From Sarocladium kiliense (taxonomy: Eukaryota; Ascomycota; Sordariomycetes; Hypocreales; Sarocladiaceae), in the NCBI GenBank assembly GCA_030734395.1, contig JAUZTG010000029.1:310001-374000 (forward strand): 64,000 bases of DNA. Direction: 5' to 3'. The notes below the pieces were generated by a model. That model was not told the origin of the DNA. It was given only the letters and a program-made list of their open reading frames with translations, and did not search any database. Shown here piece by piece: positions 23,789 to 34,176 of the stretch (its first letter is position 1; the number at the start of each line of letters is the position of its first letter). Position numbers and translations under genes: made by a program.

Positions 23789-25838
23789 TCAGTGCCTCGA
23801 GGAGTCAAAGATATCGGATGGTAGACCTACAAGCAGCTGAAAAGAGCAAACAAAACTCAGCACTGCAGCAGCCATGAAGGAAGCCCACACGCTTTTCATG
23901 GCGGTTGCGAGTTGAGGGATGACCAAACTTTTGTCGGTTTCTGAGAGGCTCGGAAAGATTGTACTGCTTGTTCCAGCAATCAGGTTCCCGATGTCCGTGC
24001 TGGCAAGTCCTGGTAAGGCCTCTCCAACCTTGTCCACGGCAACGTTGTGAAAGAGGCTGCCGCTAATCGCAAGGAAGAGGACCATGCCGAGATCCTGGGC
24101 TGGCGTTCGACAAGTATTTAGCTGCATTCCAACATTTAGGGTAGAGCGGCGTAACGTACAGATAGCCATGGCGCCAATTGCATTTGAGACATCACTTGTC
24201 GGAACTAGGGATTGCGCGATGGCGAACCCTGCAACAATGTAGCATCCTGCACCTGCCCCGACGAGTATGTTGTAGCCGTATATCTTGCTGTTGGATGTGT
24301 TCTCATCGATTGTATCTGAAAGCCATCAGAAAACTGACAAGAGGCCAGCAACATAACTTACACATAAGAGCGGCGCCAATGAGGGCGAGGGCACTACCAC
24401 CGCTGTACCATATAGGAACCCACCCATATCTGGGCATCATGAAGCCATTAAACAATGAGAATGCGACCATGAGCGTGATTAGCGGAAGTAACCTGACACC
24501 GGCCTCAAGAGCACCGTCACCCTAAATTACTCAGTATGCGATGTCTGAAAACGACGGACAGACTTTACCTTGATGAACTGGAAGTATAAGGGAACATAGA
24601 ACGTCATCGCCTGGGACCAGTCAGCTAACTAGGCGCCACTCGACTGGTGAACTCACCAGAACTATGCCGGATGATAAAAAGACCTGGAGCTGTAGATTGA
24701 GGAGAGTAGTCTGCCGCACGAAATGAACTGGATACAGTACATTCTCCTTAGAGACCAGCGGGTGCAGCTTCAGTGAGACGATAAACACCACGAGTAGGAA
24801 CCCTGTGATGACCCATAGCGCAATGATGATTGGAGAATGAAACGCATAAACGACACCGCCAAATGTGAGGACGATAGTTAAGCAGGTAGAGCCCGCCAAA
24901 AAGATGACGGCGTTGACCCAATCAACAAGGCGCAGCTTTTCTGCGAAGCTTTTGGTAGGTTTGGGATCAACGTGCGGAAACAGGAGGAAGTAGGCAGGCG
25001 CAAAGAGAGCTCCAATGGGGAGGTTGATGTAGAATCCCTACGACTTTGATCAGTGTGTGTCTAACGACAGTGATGACTAGCAAGTCCATACCCATCGCCA
25101 GGTTGCGCTGCTGACTGCAAAGGCGCCACCAACCTAAAACCTATGGTTAACATATATAAATCGCGTATCGTCAAGAGGAAACGCACCACGGGGCCCAGAA
25201 CACTACCGATGCCCCAAATGACAGTGCTCCCAGCTAAGTATGCGGGCTTCTCCTGCTGCCCGCAAAGAACCGACACGTAGGTCAAGGTGCCCGAGTACAT
25301 GCCGGAGCCGCCAACACCAGCAATCACTCGTCCAATGATCAGGGCTTCTAGTGTCGGTGCCGCGCCGCAAACAGCGCTGCCGACTTCGAACAGAAAGATG
25401 TTGAAGATGTAGACCCATTTGATGTTGAAAACGCCATAGATCTTGCCCCACAGGAGAATGAACATGGTACCAAGGGCAAAGCCAGTGCCGATCCAAGGCA
25501 GGAGTTCAAGGTGTCCAAAGTCGTTTATGATACTGGGCTGGATATTCGCGACGATGGTGTTGTCAAGGGCAAATAGGAGGGTCGTAGAGAGCATTGCAGA
25601 ATAGGCGACAGCCCACTGTGAAGAGGGAGTAAAGCGGCTCATGTCAGTCGGGTCGTGAAAGATTGGCCTTTATACTATCGCTTACCCTCCAACCGCGAAT
25701 TGTGCGGCGACTATCCCCTTTGACTGCTGTACTATCATCGCGTTCCGGGTTCAGATTCTTACCGATCGTGTCTGGGTTACGCAGAAGCTTCTCAGGGTGC
25801 AGCCTGATAGCAGCAGTCGGGGAGTTTTGATCCTGCAT
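23789..25838 (-). CDS. MFS multidrug exporter of the DHA2 (14-helix) type
   Basis: Spliced gene starting at the ATG 25836-25838 (CATCATG). The cytoplasmic N-terminus ends RRTIRGWR; a 70-nt intron (GTAAGC...CTCTTCACAG, branch CTGAC) joins it to WAVAYSAMLSTTLLFALDNTIVANIQP, the first helix and motif of aflatoxin- and trichothecene-type exporters. Other landmarks are WIGTGFALG, GRVIAGVGGSGMYSG (motif C-like) and LGPVVGGAFAVSSATWRWGFYINLP after splicing. A later splice gives AISQDLGMVLFLAISGS. The ATG at 25642 (MSRFTPSS) is inside the first intron and is not the start. DHA2 pumps export drugs or own metabolites using the proton gradient. The Zn2Cys6 gene directly upstream lies on the same strand. 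Confidence 0.92.
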
Positions 25839-26385
25839 GATGACCGCTCGGCAAGATTGATCAGTTACAATATCAAGTATGAGATGATCTAAGTTGCTTT
25901 TAATGTGCAAAATGTAAGTGACTCCGTTGTTTATATGTTTACATATCGATCTTATATTTCTTTCGTCGCGACAGTACAGAACGGTCAAAGGGCATTGACA
26001 CGGACACGGACACGGAGGCGAAGGGACCCACGCCGTCCGTCGAAGCCGTTGCAAATCGGAGCATGATTGGCTGCGTCCTGATCCTCGAACTACGCTACTC
26101 CGTTCAACACCGACGAAGGTATCTGATTGGCTCAATGCATTACCTCACTTCCACCATCCATGAACAGACCGGTGAAGTCTAGCTGTCTTGGGGGAGAGCA
26201 TCTTGACTGGAGTGCTGCCACTTGGCATGAACGAGGAATTATGGACAATGATTCCAGATCTGATTCATGTTCCCAATTCAAGTCTGATTTCCCGCTCATT
26301 CGTGCACCAAGTCTCCCATTCCGTTCACACATGGAAACCGCTATCAGCTGAACGATCTCGCCCGAAAGTTTGTGGTTGGGGCCCC
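25839..26385. other. Promoter region of the MFS exporter gene
   Basis: 547 bp between the 3' end of the upstream Zn2Cys6 gene and the exporter start. Contains AT-rich sequence near 25900-25970 and the hexamer repeat. No gene. Confidence 0.4.
25998..26016. repeat. Three copies of a hexamer (ACACGG)
   Basis: A simple hexanucleotide repeat in the upstream region of the MFS exporter gene. It could be a regulator site array, but copy number is low and no factor is recognised. Confidence 0.35.
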
Positions 26386-28403
26386 TCAAGCACTCGACGA
26401 CAAAGCCTCGAAACCGTTTTTTTCTTCCAGTTCCTGGAGCTTCGACTCGACATGCGCTATACTTCGATGCCAGTATCCGTCCGACTCCTCAACATGTGCC
26501 AACGCTACGAGAAGAAGTCTTGATGAAGCCACAATGCCGTTAGTATTATCGTAGGCTCCTTCATGTGTAAGCTCGCGATGGAAGGCTTTCAGAGCCATGG
26601 TCAGCGGCCATGCAATGAAAATAGCTTGAAGCATAAGGATATCGCTCTTTGCTGTGGTTGGTGAGGGCAAGTTCAGCCGCACCGCCGTGGATATCTGAAA
26701 CGCGGCGGCCGTAGCACGTCGCTGACTCTCAGCAGTCATCAGCGATGGAAGGCCCTCCTCCTCGGCTCGAGTGAGGGCCGACTCATGAGAGAAGATCTCG
26801 GTGGCTCGCAAGTTCAGATATAGACTAAACGCGACTGGGTCTTCACGAATCGCAGTCGCGTTGAGATGCTGCTTGAGCATACTAAACAGCTCATCTGTCT
26901 TCTTGATTAGAGCACAGTAGTTGTCTCAAAAGCTAACTGTTGGATGGCCCTGACCGTGCGTGAAGCAACGAAGGGCTAGCTGAACCATTAGGACGCAGCC
27001 CGCATAAGAGGAAATCTCCGACCTATTAACGGTATCCATTTCCGAAAGCAGTGGCATTTTCCTTGGGACTAAGTCGGACGTCAGGAGTCCTGCTGACGGA
27101 AGGCAAATGTGGAAGTCCTGTGATTGAGGTGTTCAGTACAAGGAAATCTGTTCAGCAGCAATGCATGATGTCTCACCTCTTCGTCGCCTAGTATGCATTG
27201 CCAGCCGGTTCGTGTCCTTAGATAGCTCTGTAATATGTACAGTGCCCAAAAGGTTCGCCTCCACTCCTCCAAAGCAACCGGCTCAGTCGATGCCGGGAGA
27301 TTAAGACCAGGGGCGCTCTGGTACATTGCGGCATGCACTACCTCGGTTTCTTCAGATCGGTCGATCTGGTGCAGCTTCAGAAGCCTTGATAACATTGCGG
27401 CACGACCTAGAGTCAGCCAGCTCCGCTCCAGTTCGCCATTCATAGCCTCAACCCGGCCGATGAATAATAGAGCCTGTAGGAGGTTTAAGTCGTCCATCTG
27501 CCCGCCCCTCTCGCTTCTTTCAGCATAGTCTCTCGCTAGTTCATAGCATTTTGCTTTCTTACTGCGATAAGCAGGAGATTGGGCGCAGCCAGTGAGAGCC
27601 ACGGAGTAGATCAACGCCTTTATAGCATTGTCGCCACCAGCGGACTCAGCCAGAAAGCGGTCCTTGTTGAGGAAGGGAAAGGAAAAGTAAATATGGTCAA
27701 AATAGTATCTTTGCATTGTATTGAGATCTGCCGGCGACAGCTCCTCTTCGAAACCACAATGGGAGAATAACAATGCTGTATTGCGATCAAGCGGAAGGTG
27801 AGGCAGTGATTCGAGAGCCGGCAGATTACCAGCCCAGCCGAATGGCATGTCGGAATTGGCCTCTGGGTTAAACATATCGATGTCTACCAAGGGTGAGAAG
27901 TCAGCCGGCAGGACAATACCCGTGGCTGGGCCGTTATTGAAATCAACAGGTGCAGGCACATATGGAGTTTGTGTTATAGGCTCTGCTGATTGCTGGGACC
28001 CCGATTCTCGAGTCGATGTCATTGGTGTCGAAGCGACGAGCTGGGCCTCTGCCTGGGCCAACCGCTTCTGAAGGGCATGCAGCTGCTGGTCGCGACTCAG
28101 GCGAAGAGAGACCTGACTATAGCTACATGACTGATGCAACCGCTCGCATCGACTGCGTAGCAGACAAGAGGGTCAGACACAATTACTTCTGAAGGGGTTG
28201 GTGCTCGTTCAGCAATAATGGCCATGGTGTAGGGGTGAGACGAACCTGCAAAGTGGCAACCTTCTGTCGCAGCGAACTTTGCGCTCTCTGTTAATTTCTT
28301 AGTCTAACCATGGATCAGATTACATGTTCAATAACGGGTCTTACCTGCATATATCACATGCGTTGCGCGCTGTAGCTGGAGGGCCCTTGGATAAAGTCGT
28401 CAT
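26386..28403 (-). pseudogene. Zn2Cys6 transcription factor interrupted by an in-frame TGA
   Basis: Four exons: 28345-28403, 28246-28287, 27177-28152 and 26386-27117, total 603 codons in one consistent frame. Splicing two small introns builds the zinc cluster CDIC-RERKVRC-DRRLPLC-SRC-ERLHQSC, an exact C6 pattern. A fungal-specific regulator domain follows (YYFDHIYFSFPFLNKDRF, EEWRRTFWALYILQSYLRTRTGW). At 26926-26928 a TGA breaks the frame in SF-stop-DNYCALIKKTDELF, where homologous factors usually have Trp after Phe; coding-like sequence goes on for another 180 codons to the stop at 26386. A 60-nt intron with a weak GTCAGG donor (26895-26954) could remove the TGA but would also delete the conserved stretch. 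Called pseudogene for the whole locus; a truncated 423-residue protein may still be made. Confidence 0.65.
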
Positions 28404-29344
28404 TGCATCGATCAAATCGCGCGCTTGCTTTCTGTGGTACCAGCTGCCCATACGCGAGTTTGTCTTTCTCGTTGACTTGATGTCACTAAGTTGCAGGACT
28501 GGAAATGCCAGCGAGGAGCTTGCATACTTGTCGCAGGTGCAGCGTGTCAGGAAGACGATGCGGATGCAAGGATTCGCCAATCGCGCGCTGGACATGTCTT
28601 GATGACAGATCACGTGGCCCTGGTGTAAGTGCTACTGGGGAAGAACACTCCAGAACATCGAATCAGATCAGATTGAATCAAAAGATCGACAGAGAAAAGG
28701 CTTGGTATCATCGTCAGATTTATGTTCAATTAAGCAAAGCAGTTGTGCCGAAGTGAGGCGAGAGGTTGGTATTCAACATAGACCCTAAGTCATTATCCAT
28801 CGACATCGACAATAACAAAGAAAGGTGACTTCGATACAGAGATCAAAATCAGGCACCCTCATCCAGGAAGCACGACTTGGGACATGTGAAAGCGAAAATG
28901 ACGAGCTGACGTCTTCAGAGCACGCCAATTGACTTCTTTATAGAGCTATTTTTGGGAGAAAGGCATAGCAGGGTCACTGTTCAGCCATGAGATCTCCACA
29001 ACTTTCATTATCTCCGGTCTATGTGCGTGCGCGCCCAGCGGAGAGGTGAGTCGAGGGCCTCCATGACTCGCTCAACGTTGAAGGCACCAAGACGTCTGGC
29101 AACGCCAATGACCTTGGAACTTGGCCTCGCAACCACAAAAGAAGGCTCGGCGCTGACTAACAAATTGTCGGTTCTTGTTTTCGATGAGGCAAAGCTGGGC
29201 GCGGGGTCCAGATATGATCATGAAGCCCAAGGCAACATTTTCAACTTATCACCGTCCAAGCTGTCGGTCCCAGCGCCACTGCATAGACAGACGAGTTGAC
29301 AGAACGGCCAAGACAAGCCGGCGCGTTCCGGGGCGATACGGCTC
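28404..29344. other. Divergent upstream region of the Zn2Cys6 gene and the sulfotransferase-like gene
   Basis: 941 bp between divergent starts. Short open frames only; no motif recognised. Confidence 0.4.
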
Positions 29345-30769
29345 ATGATGTGGACGCGAGCGGCATCATGTGTGCCGGTAATTCCCCGAAAAGCGCATCG
29401 CGCACTTATCGTGTGCCTGTCAATGTTGACTATGGGTACGATTATTTTCTACTACCGCTACACAGACATCAATGTTGTCACACATCTACCCGTTGAAGAA
29501 TGGGGATTGAGAACATTCCCCTCACGACCCTACATTGAGGTGATTCAAGACGATGACAAGAACACCTGGCCGTATAGTTTCTTCAAGAGCTCGTCGTGGA
29601 AGCCCCCGAACATTACCGTCACCGTGAATAAGGGCAATCTTGCGGAGGGCCTGCTATTCCTTGATCCCAAAAGTCGAGGCAAGGGGAAAGGTCAGAAGCA
29701 AGCCGCTCCTATCATCATCGGTATGGACAACGAGCTGGTGTATGCGCAGAAGGTTGATCACGGAACCAACAACTTTCGTGTCCAGGAGACAGACAACGGA
29801 CCTCGCCTGACCTTCTGGCAAGGAAAGAGCGTATTGGGACATGGGTACGGGAATGTGATTGTCGTAGATCACGAGTATCGCGAGACCACAGTGTCGTTGG
29901 ATCACTTTCACATAAACTCAATCTAGGACCTTGATCAGGGGTTCTTGATTAGCAGTCGCCACACGTGGGCTTGCTACCTCATATCCAAGTCGACAGGCAA
30001 GATCATCTGGACCCTGGACGGCGGTGGCAACACAACCGAGTTTGGAGGCCTAGAAGAAGAGGCACAATTCCGCTGGCAGCACGATGCGCGGGTCCAGAAC
30101 ATTACGCATGGCAGCATAGTTCTCAGCATCTTTGACAACCACAGCACTAAGCAAGACAAAGGGACCGGGCCAACTCAAGGCCTCATGCTGGAGCTCGGAC
30201 TGCCCCCAAATCCAACCAAGAGCCCGAGAATCCTACGCAAGGTGATGACAGACGGGACGCCCCTAGTCGATAGCCAAGGAAGTTATCAATCAAACTTAGA
30301 GAATGGGAATCAGCTGCTTAGCTACGGCCCGCTGTCCCTTATCCAGGAATTTGGGCCTAGTAGTGACGGCTCCGACCTTCGCTGGGAGGGTCGTTTTGGA
30401 CATGACTTCAAGAGCCAGAGCTACCGAGCGTTCAAGGGCAAATGGTCAGCCACGCCTGCGGACTGGAATCCCTCATTGGTAGTGGAAGCAGATGCGCCAG
30501 GTTGTAATAAACAAGGGCATGAGGGGTGCTTACGAGCCTACGTGTCTTGGAACGGTGCGACTGAAGTCAAGTGGTGGGGTGTTTATTGTGGCAGCCGTGC
30601 AAAGACCAGAATCTTCGGAGGTTCCGGAGTTCATCTCATTGGCAAGGCCTACAAGAAAGGCTTTGAGACGGTCTTTGAAGTCCCAACTTCTGGGGCCAAT
30701 ACATGCTTGCAGGTTGGTGCGATGCAGTCCAAGACCGAAGTCAGGAGATCGAACATAGCGTGTCCATGA
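29345..30769 (+). pseudogene. Arylsulfotransferase-family (ASST/Arylsulfotran_2) gene with TAG and apparent internal loss
   Basis: One frame of 475 codons starts at ATG 29345 and ends at TGA 30767-30769, broken only by TAG at 29924-29926. An N-terminal membrane anchor (ALIVCLSMLTMGTIIFYY) is followed by family features: GLLFLDPKSRG, YAQKVDHGTNNFRVQ, LGHGYGNVIVVDHEYR, then FHINSI-stop-DLDQGFLISSRHTWACYLIS, IIWTLDGG and FRWQHDARVQN. In intact relatives the GHGYGN and HINSI blocks are separated by about 80-90 residues containing a HEF motif and a FQEID-like motif; here they are almost adjacent, so that middle piece seems lost. I judge this from family memory, not an alignment. No intron repairs the stop. 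The family is predicted to transfer sulfate or act as a membrane-linked beta-propeller. Confidence 0.65.
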
Positions 30770-31624
30770 GATTCAAACAATTGATGTACATGAAACGAAG
30801 ATTCCAGCTGAGGTGGATCCTTGCACGAAAGAAGACCAGAAAGAAGGTGGACAGTTTATTCGTCGCATGCTAGTCATCAGTGACCGATTTGAGGACAGAG
30901 ACCTATCTTGCGTGAACGGGCATGCCAGGCACATGTGATCTGATATCCGCAAATCAAGTCAAGGCAACTAAAAAGTGGGGGGAGATACGGGATTCCCTGA
31001 TGGTTGGCTTGTCTGTAGCGGTGACGTTGGTCGAACATACCGTACAGATAAATCGTCCCAAGATTTGATGTTCTCACTAACATTTAAACGTTGCAAAAAC
31101 GTTACCATAGTTTGACGCGCGATGTATCCCTGCCACGTCGCATCATGACAGCCAGTTAACATCGGCCGCCAAGTCGATGTTCGTCTGACTGTCTGCGCCC
31201 TCATCCCCCACTCCTTGGATTTGTAAGTCAAATCACCACAGCACCCTTGCTATTACATCGGTTGAACGACAATTCTTCTCGTCTCACTGTCAGGTTCGGG
31301 CGAAATATTCGTCCGCTAAGAATAAGATTTCCTCTCAAGATACAATTTATGTTTTGACTCACACGCCGAGAAGGTCCTGCATGGCTTGTCGCGGAGTTAT
31401 CCTGGCTGCCTGACAAATGCAGATATTTTTGGATTGATGATCGAAAAACGGTTCACATCGTAGGATCTTCAATCACATAGAAGGCAGCATTGTCTGATTG
31501 GAATATGACGAGTATAAAATCACCTTGAGTTGAGTTGACTGATCTGGAGTTTCTCTCTGGTTCAAGTCATCCCTGGATAATCCGCCAACCATTCTATCAT
31601 CAGTGTCTCACCTCGCCTTCAACA
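30770..31624. other. Gene-free stretch upstream of the dehydrogenase gene
   Basis: 855 bp. Contains the dehydrogenase TATA element near 31513. Short frames only. Confidence 0.4.
31513..31519 (+). promoter_or_regulatory. TATA box of the imine-reductase-like gene
   Basis: TATAAAA, 106-112 bp before the start codon at 31625. Confidence 0.5.
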
Positions 31625-32533
31625 ATGACTTCCAGTTCAGAAATCGCCCTCGTCGGCATCGGGAATATGGGTGCAGCTCTTGCGCATGCGCTCCTCGGTG
31701 CAGGCACTAAGGTCACAGCATGGAATCGCACAGCCGATCGAGCACTCGTCAAGTCAGTGATCAGCGCCGGAGCTTCCTTCCAGCCCGACCTGTCGCAGGC
31801 TATTCACAATAGCTCAGGTCTTGTCATAGTCTGTGTCCTGAATTACGACACGATATATACCATCTTTGGGTCTTTAGCGGCAGCAAACGATGCGTTGGCC
31901 GGGAAGACTGTCATTAATCTCACCAACGGAACACCAAAGCAGGCGGCTGAGATGAAGGAGTGGATCATGGGTCATGGAGCCGACGACTATTATGATGGCG
32001 CGGTACTTGTCACGCCGCAAATGGTCGCAACACCACAATCACTTCTGGTGTATAGTGGTGGCACGGAAGATGCTTTCGACGGCATACGTGAACATCTTCT
32101 GCCGCTGGGGCTCCCTCTTTACTATGGACCTACCGTTGAGGCGGCCGCAGCTCAAGATCTAGCTATGCTCGCGACCATGTACGGCATGTTCTACGGCGCG
32201 TTTGTTGGAGTAGGCATGTTGAAGCAGATTGGTAGGGCCAGTGGCGCGCAAGTCGCCCCAGGCATCAAACAAATCACGGCGCCGATCATAGCAGCACTGA
32301 CGCCACTTCTAAGTCTTTTCGCCGAGATCATAGATAAAGAAGATTGGTCCGACAATGGCGGCAATCCGTTGTCGATGCAGGTTGCCGCCGTTGAGAACAT
32401 CATACAGGCTGCTGCTGATTCGAACGTGGACGCGGGGGGCTTTGCCGTCCTAGTCAACGCGATGAAACAGGCAGTCAAGTCAGGATGGGGTGATGGAAGC
32501 CTGACTGCGGCGATTGTTCATATGATGAAGTAG
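31625..32533 (+). CDS. NADP-dependent imine-reductase-like / beta-hydroxyacid dehydrogenase family protein
   Basis: Single exon, 302 residues. The ATG at 31625 is the first in frame and follows CAACA. The Rossmann motif GIGNMG is at residues 11-16, with AWNRT after the second strand pointing to NADP(H). The middle helix carries AAAAQDLAMLATMYG with Asp178 at the position where imine reductases have the catalytic Asp, rather than the Lys of classical 6-phosphogluconate or hydroxyisobutyrate dehydrogenases. The C-terminal helical domain is that of the fold-swapped dimer family. Likely reduces a cyclic imine or a related carbonyl; natural substrate unknown. It is one of few intronless genes here and has a good TATA box. 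Confidence 0.88.
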   Translation: MTSSSEIALVGIGNMGAALAHALLGAGTKVTAWNRTADRALVKSVISAGASFQPDLSQAIHNSSGLVIVCVLNYDTIYTIFGSLAAANDALAGKTVINLTNGTPKQAAEMKEWIMGHGADDYYDGAVLVTPQMVATPQSLLVYSGGTEDAFDGIREHLLPLGLPLYYGPTVEAAAAQDLAMLATMYGMFYGAFVGVGMLKQIGRASGAQVAPGIKQITAPIIAALTPLLSLFAEIIDKEDWSDNGGNPLSMQVAAVENIIQAAADSNVDAGGFAVLVNAMKQAVKSGWGDGSLTAAIVHMMK

Positions 32534-32676
32534 CAATGCAGTGTCAATATATCGGCAGTTCGCAATAGCGGATTGGGCATTGTAGGCATACTTGTTGACA
32601 TGTACATTTGTGACTAACAATGGCTATACTAAAGAAGTTCTCCTTATACATCTCGCAAACAGTCTTTAAAGTAGAT

Positions 32677-34176
32677 TTAGATGGTGTTAAGAACATACTT
32701 CAGGCCCTCCCACTGCTCAACACCACTAGCAAGGATCTGGCTGGCGGGCAGGACGAAGCCGCTTGAGCCGCTGCTAGGGCCCGGCCTGAGCTCAATAGTC
32801 CACGAGTACTCTGCGTTCATGGCTCCGCTCATGTAGTCCGGAGAGCTGCCAGTAGTGGCATAGAGAGTCGAGCAAGACGGTCCATATGTCCAGCGAGTGT
32901 TGCTGACGGCACCAATGCGCGAAGCGGCGGTACCAGCAACGGACATCTGCTGGGAGTGGTTGGGTGCGCGAGCCTGGCAGTTGTAGCCGTAGGGCAGGAG
33001 GATATACTGGCCGAAGCTGTGCCAGTCAATGAAAAGCTTGATACCCTGAGTGCGGAATCCATTGGTGAAAGTGGTCAGAGCGCGGATCTCGGGAGTATCG
33101 CCAGCTGCCACACCCTTGTAGGTCTCGGAGCAAGGTGATGTGGAAGCACCACCTGGAACGCTCCACTGGAAGTTCCTAGGGTTTTGGGTTAGTCAAGGAA
33201 GCGATATACCATGTCCAGGGCGAGCCTACCAGTTGCGGTTGCCATCAGTACCGATGCAGGTAGATCCTGATCTAGGCTGACGGTTCTTGCGCCACAGACG
33301 GTCGGTGCTCTGGGTGTACACGAAGCCGTCGGCTATTGACCTTTTAGTGGCTGTTTCAAGTAGACTGACTCTGGATTGACTTACGGTTCACAAAGGGGAC
33401 GATGACAATCTCGTACTTGTTGAGGAAGGACCTCACAAGAGAGTCATTGTTGACCCAGCCCGAGGCAAGCTGGAGAGTAAGGTACTCAACGACCTTAGTA
33501 GACGGTGAGCTTCTCTTTCTCAAGTAATGTTGGATAGAGGTATACTCACCATGGCCGAGATCCATTCACGGGCATGGACAGTGCCGTGAAAGTAAATGAC
33601 TGGCTTGCTGCCTTCAGTGGTACCCCACAGCTTCAGGGCGTAGATCTGACGACCCTCATAGGAGTTGCCAACGTTGACAATCCTGGAGTTGCTGGGAAGA
33701 GCAGCCTGAATCTGGTTGAAGAAGGTGCGGTGCTCGGCCCACGGGCGGTATGCGCTGAACCAAGATTGCGCAGGAAGAGATGACTGGCGGGCATCAAGCT
33801 TGTGCACATCTGAGTCCTCGCTGCCTGGGAAGTTATGGTCAGTTGTATGTTCGTCAGGCAGTGAAGAGTTCCCAGTCTTACCGTAGAATGACTCAACGAC
33901 TCCTTCATCAGCGAGATCAACGGCAAGGTCCTCGACGATTGTGTCATACTCGAGGCCGAGCTTCTCGAACGCCTCAAGGTCATCGGGTGCGATGGCGACA
34001 TCAAGGTGGTCAGTGTGGCCGCAGGTCATCTCAACCGTGTTGAGATCAGCGACCTTCTCTCGGAGGTCCTCCTCGCCATCCGAGTGAATGCGGAAGACCT
34101 TGAAGCCATCGTAAGAGACGCGGTCGGCGATGGCAGATGCCGCGCCAGCAAGGAGGAGAGCAGCCTGGACCTTCAT
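32677..34176 (-). CDS. Secreted M14 zinc carboxypeptidase (carboxypeptidase A type)
   Basis: Spliced gene (about four introns, one is 33825-33881), start at 34176. Signal peptide MKVQAALLLAGAASA, then an inhibitory propeptide (residues about 18-110) with a likely cleavage near LDARQ. The mature domain has the zinc ligands H182 and E185 in HGTVHAREW and His in DWHSFGQ (near 33030). The catalytic Glu is in TIELRPG near 32790. The motif NADGFVYTQ and the arginine of DGNRNW follow the family order. It removes C-terminal amino acids from peptides outside the cell and pairs functionally with the subtilase of this window. A TATAAAA lies about 75 bp upstream. Confidence 0.93.

Noticed and set aside
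25640..25642. ATG (MSRFTPSS) as start of the MFS exporter
   Set aside because: It lies inside a good 70-nt intron; the upstream exon gives the conserved GWRWAVAYS junction.
29924..29926. Programmed stop-codon readthrough in the sulfotransferase-like gene
   Set aside because: The context TAG-GAC is not a known readthrough signal and part of the conserved core is missing as well, which fits decay better.
31559..31575. GGTTCAAGTC resembling a tRNA B box
   Set aside because: No A box or cloverleaf around it; lies in the leader of the dehydrogenase gene.
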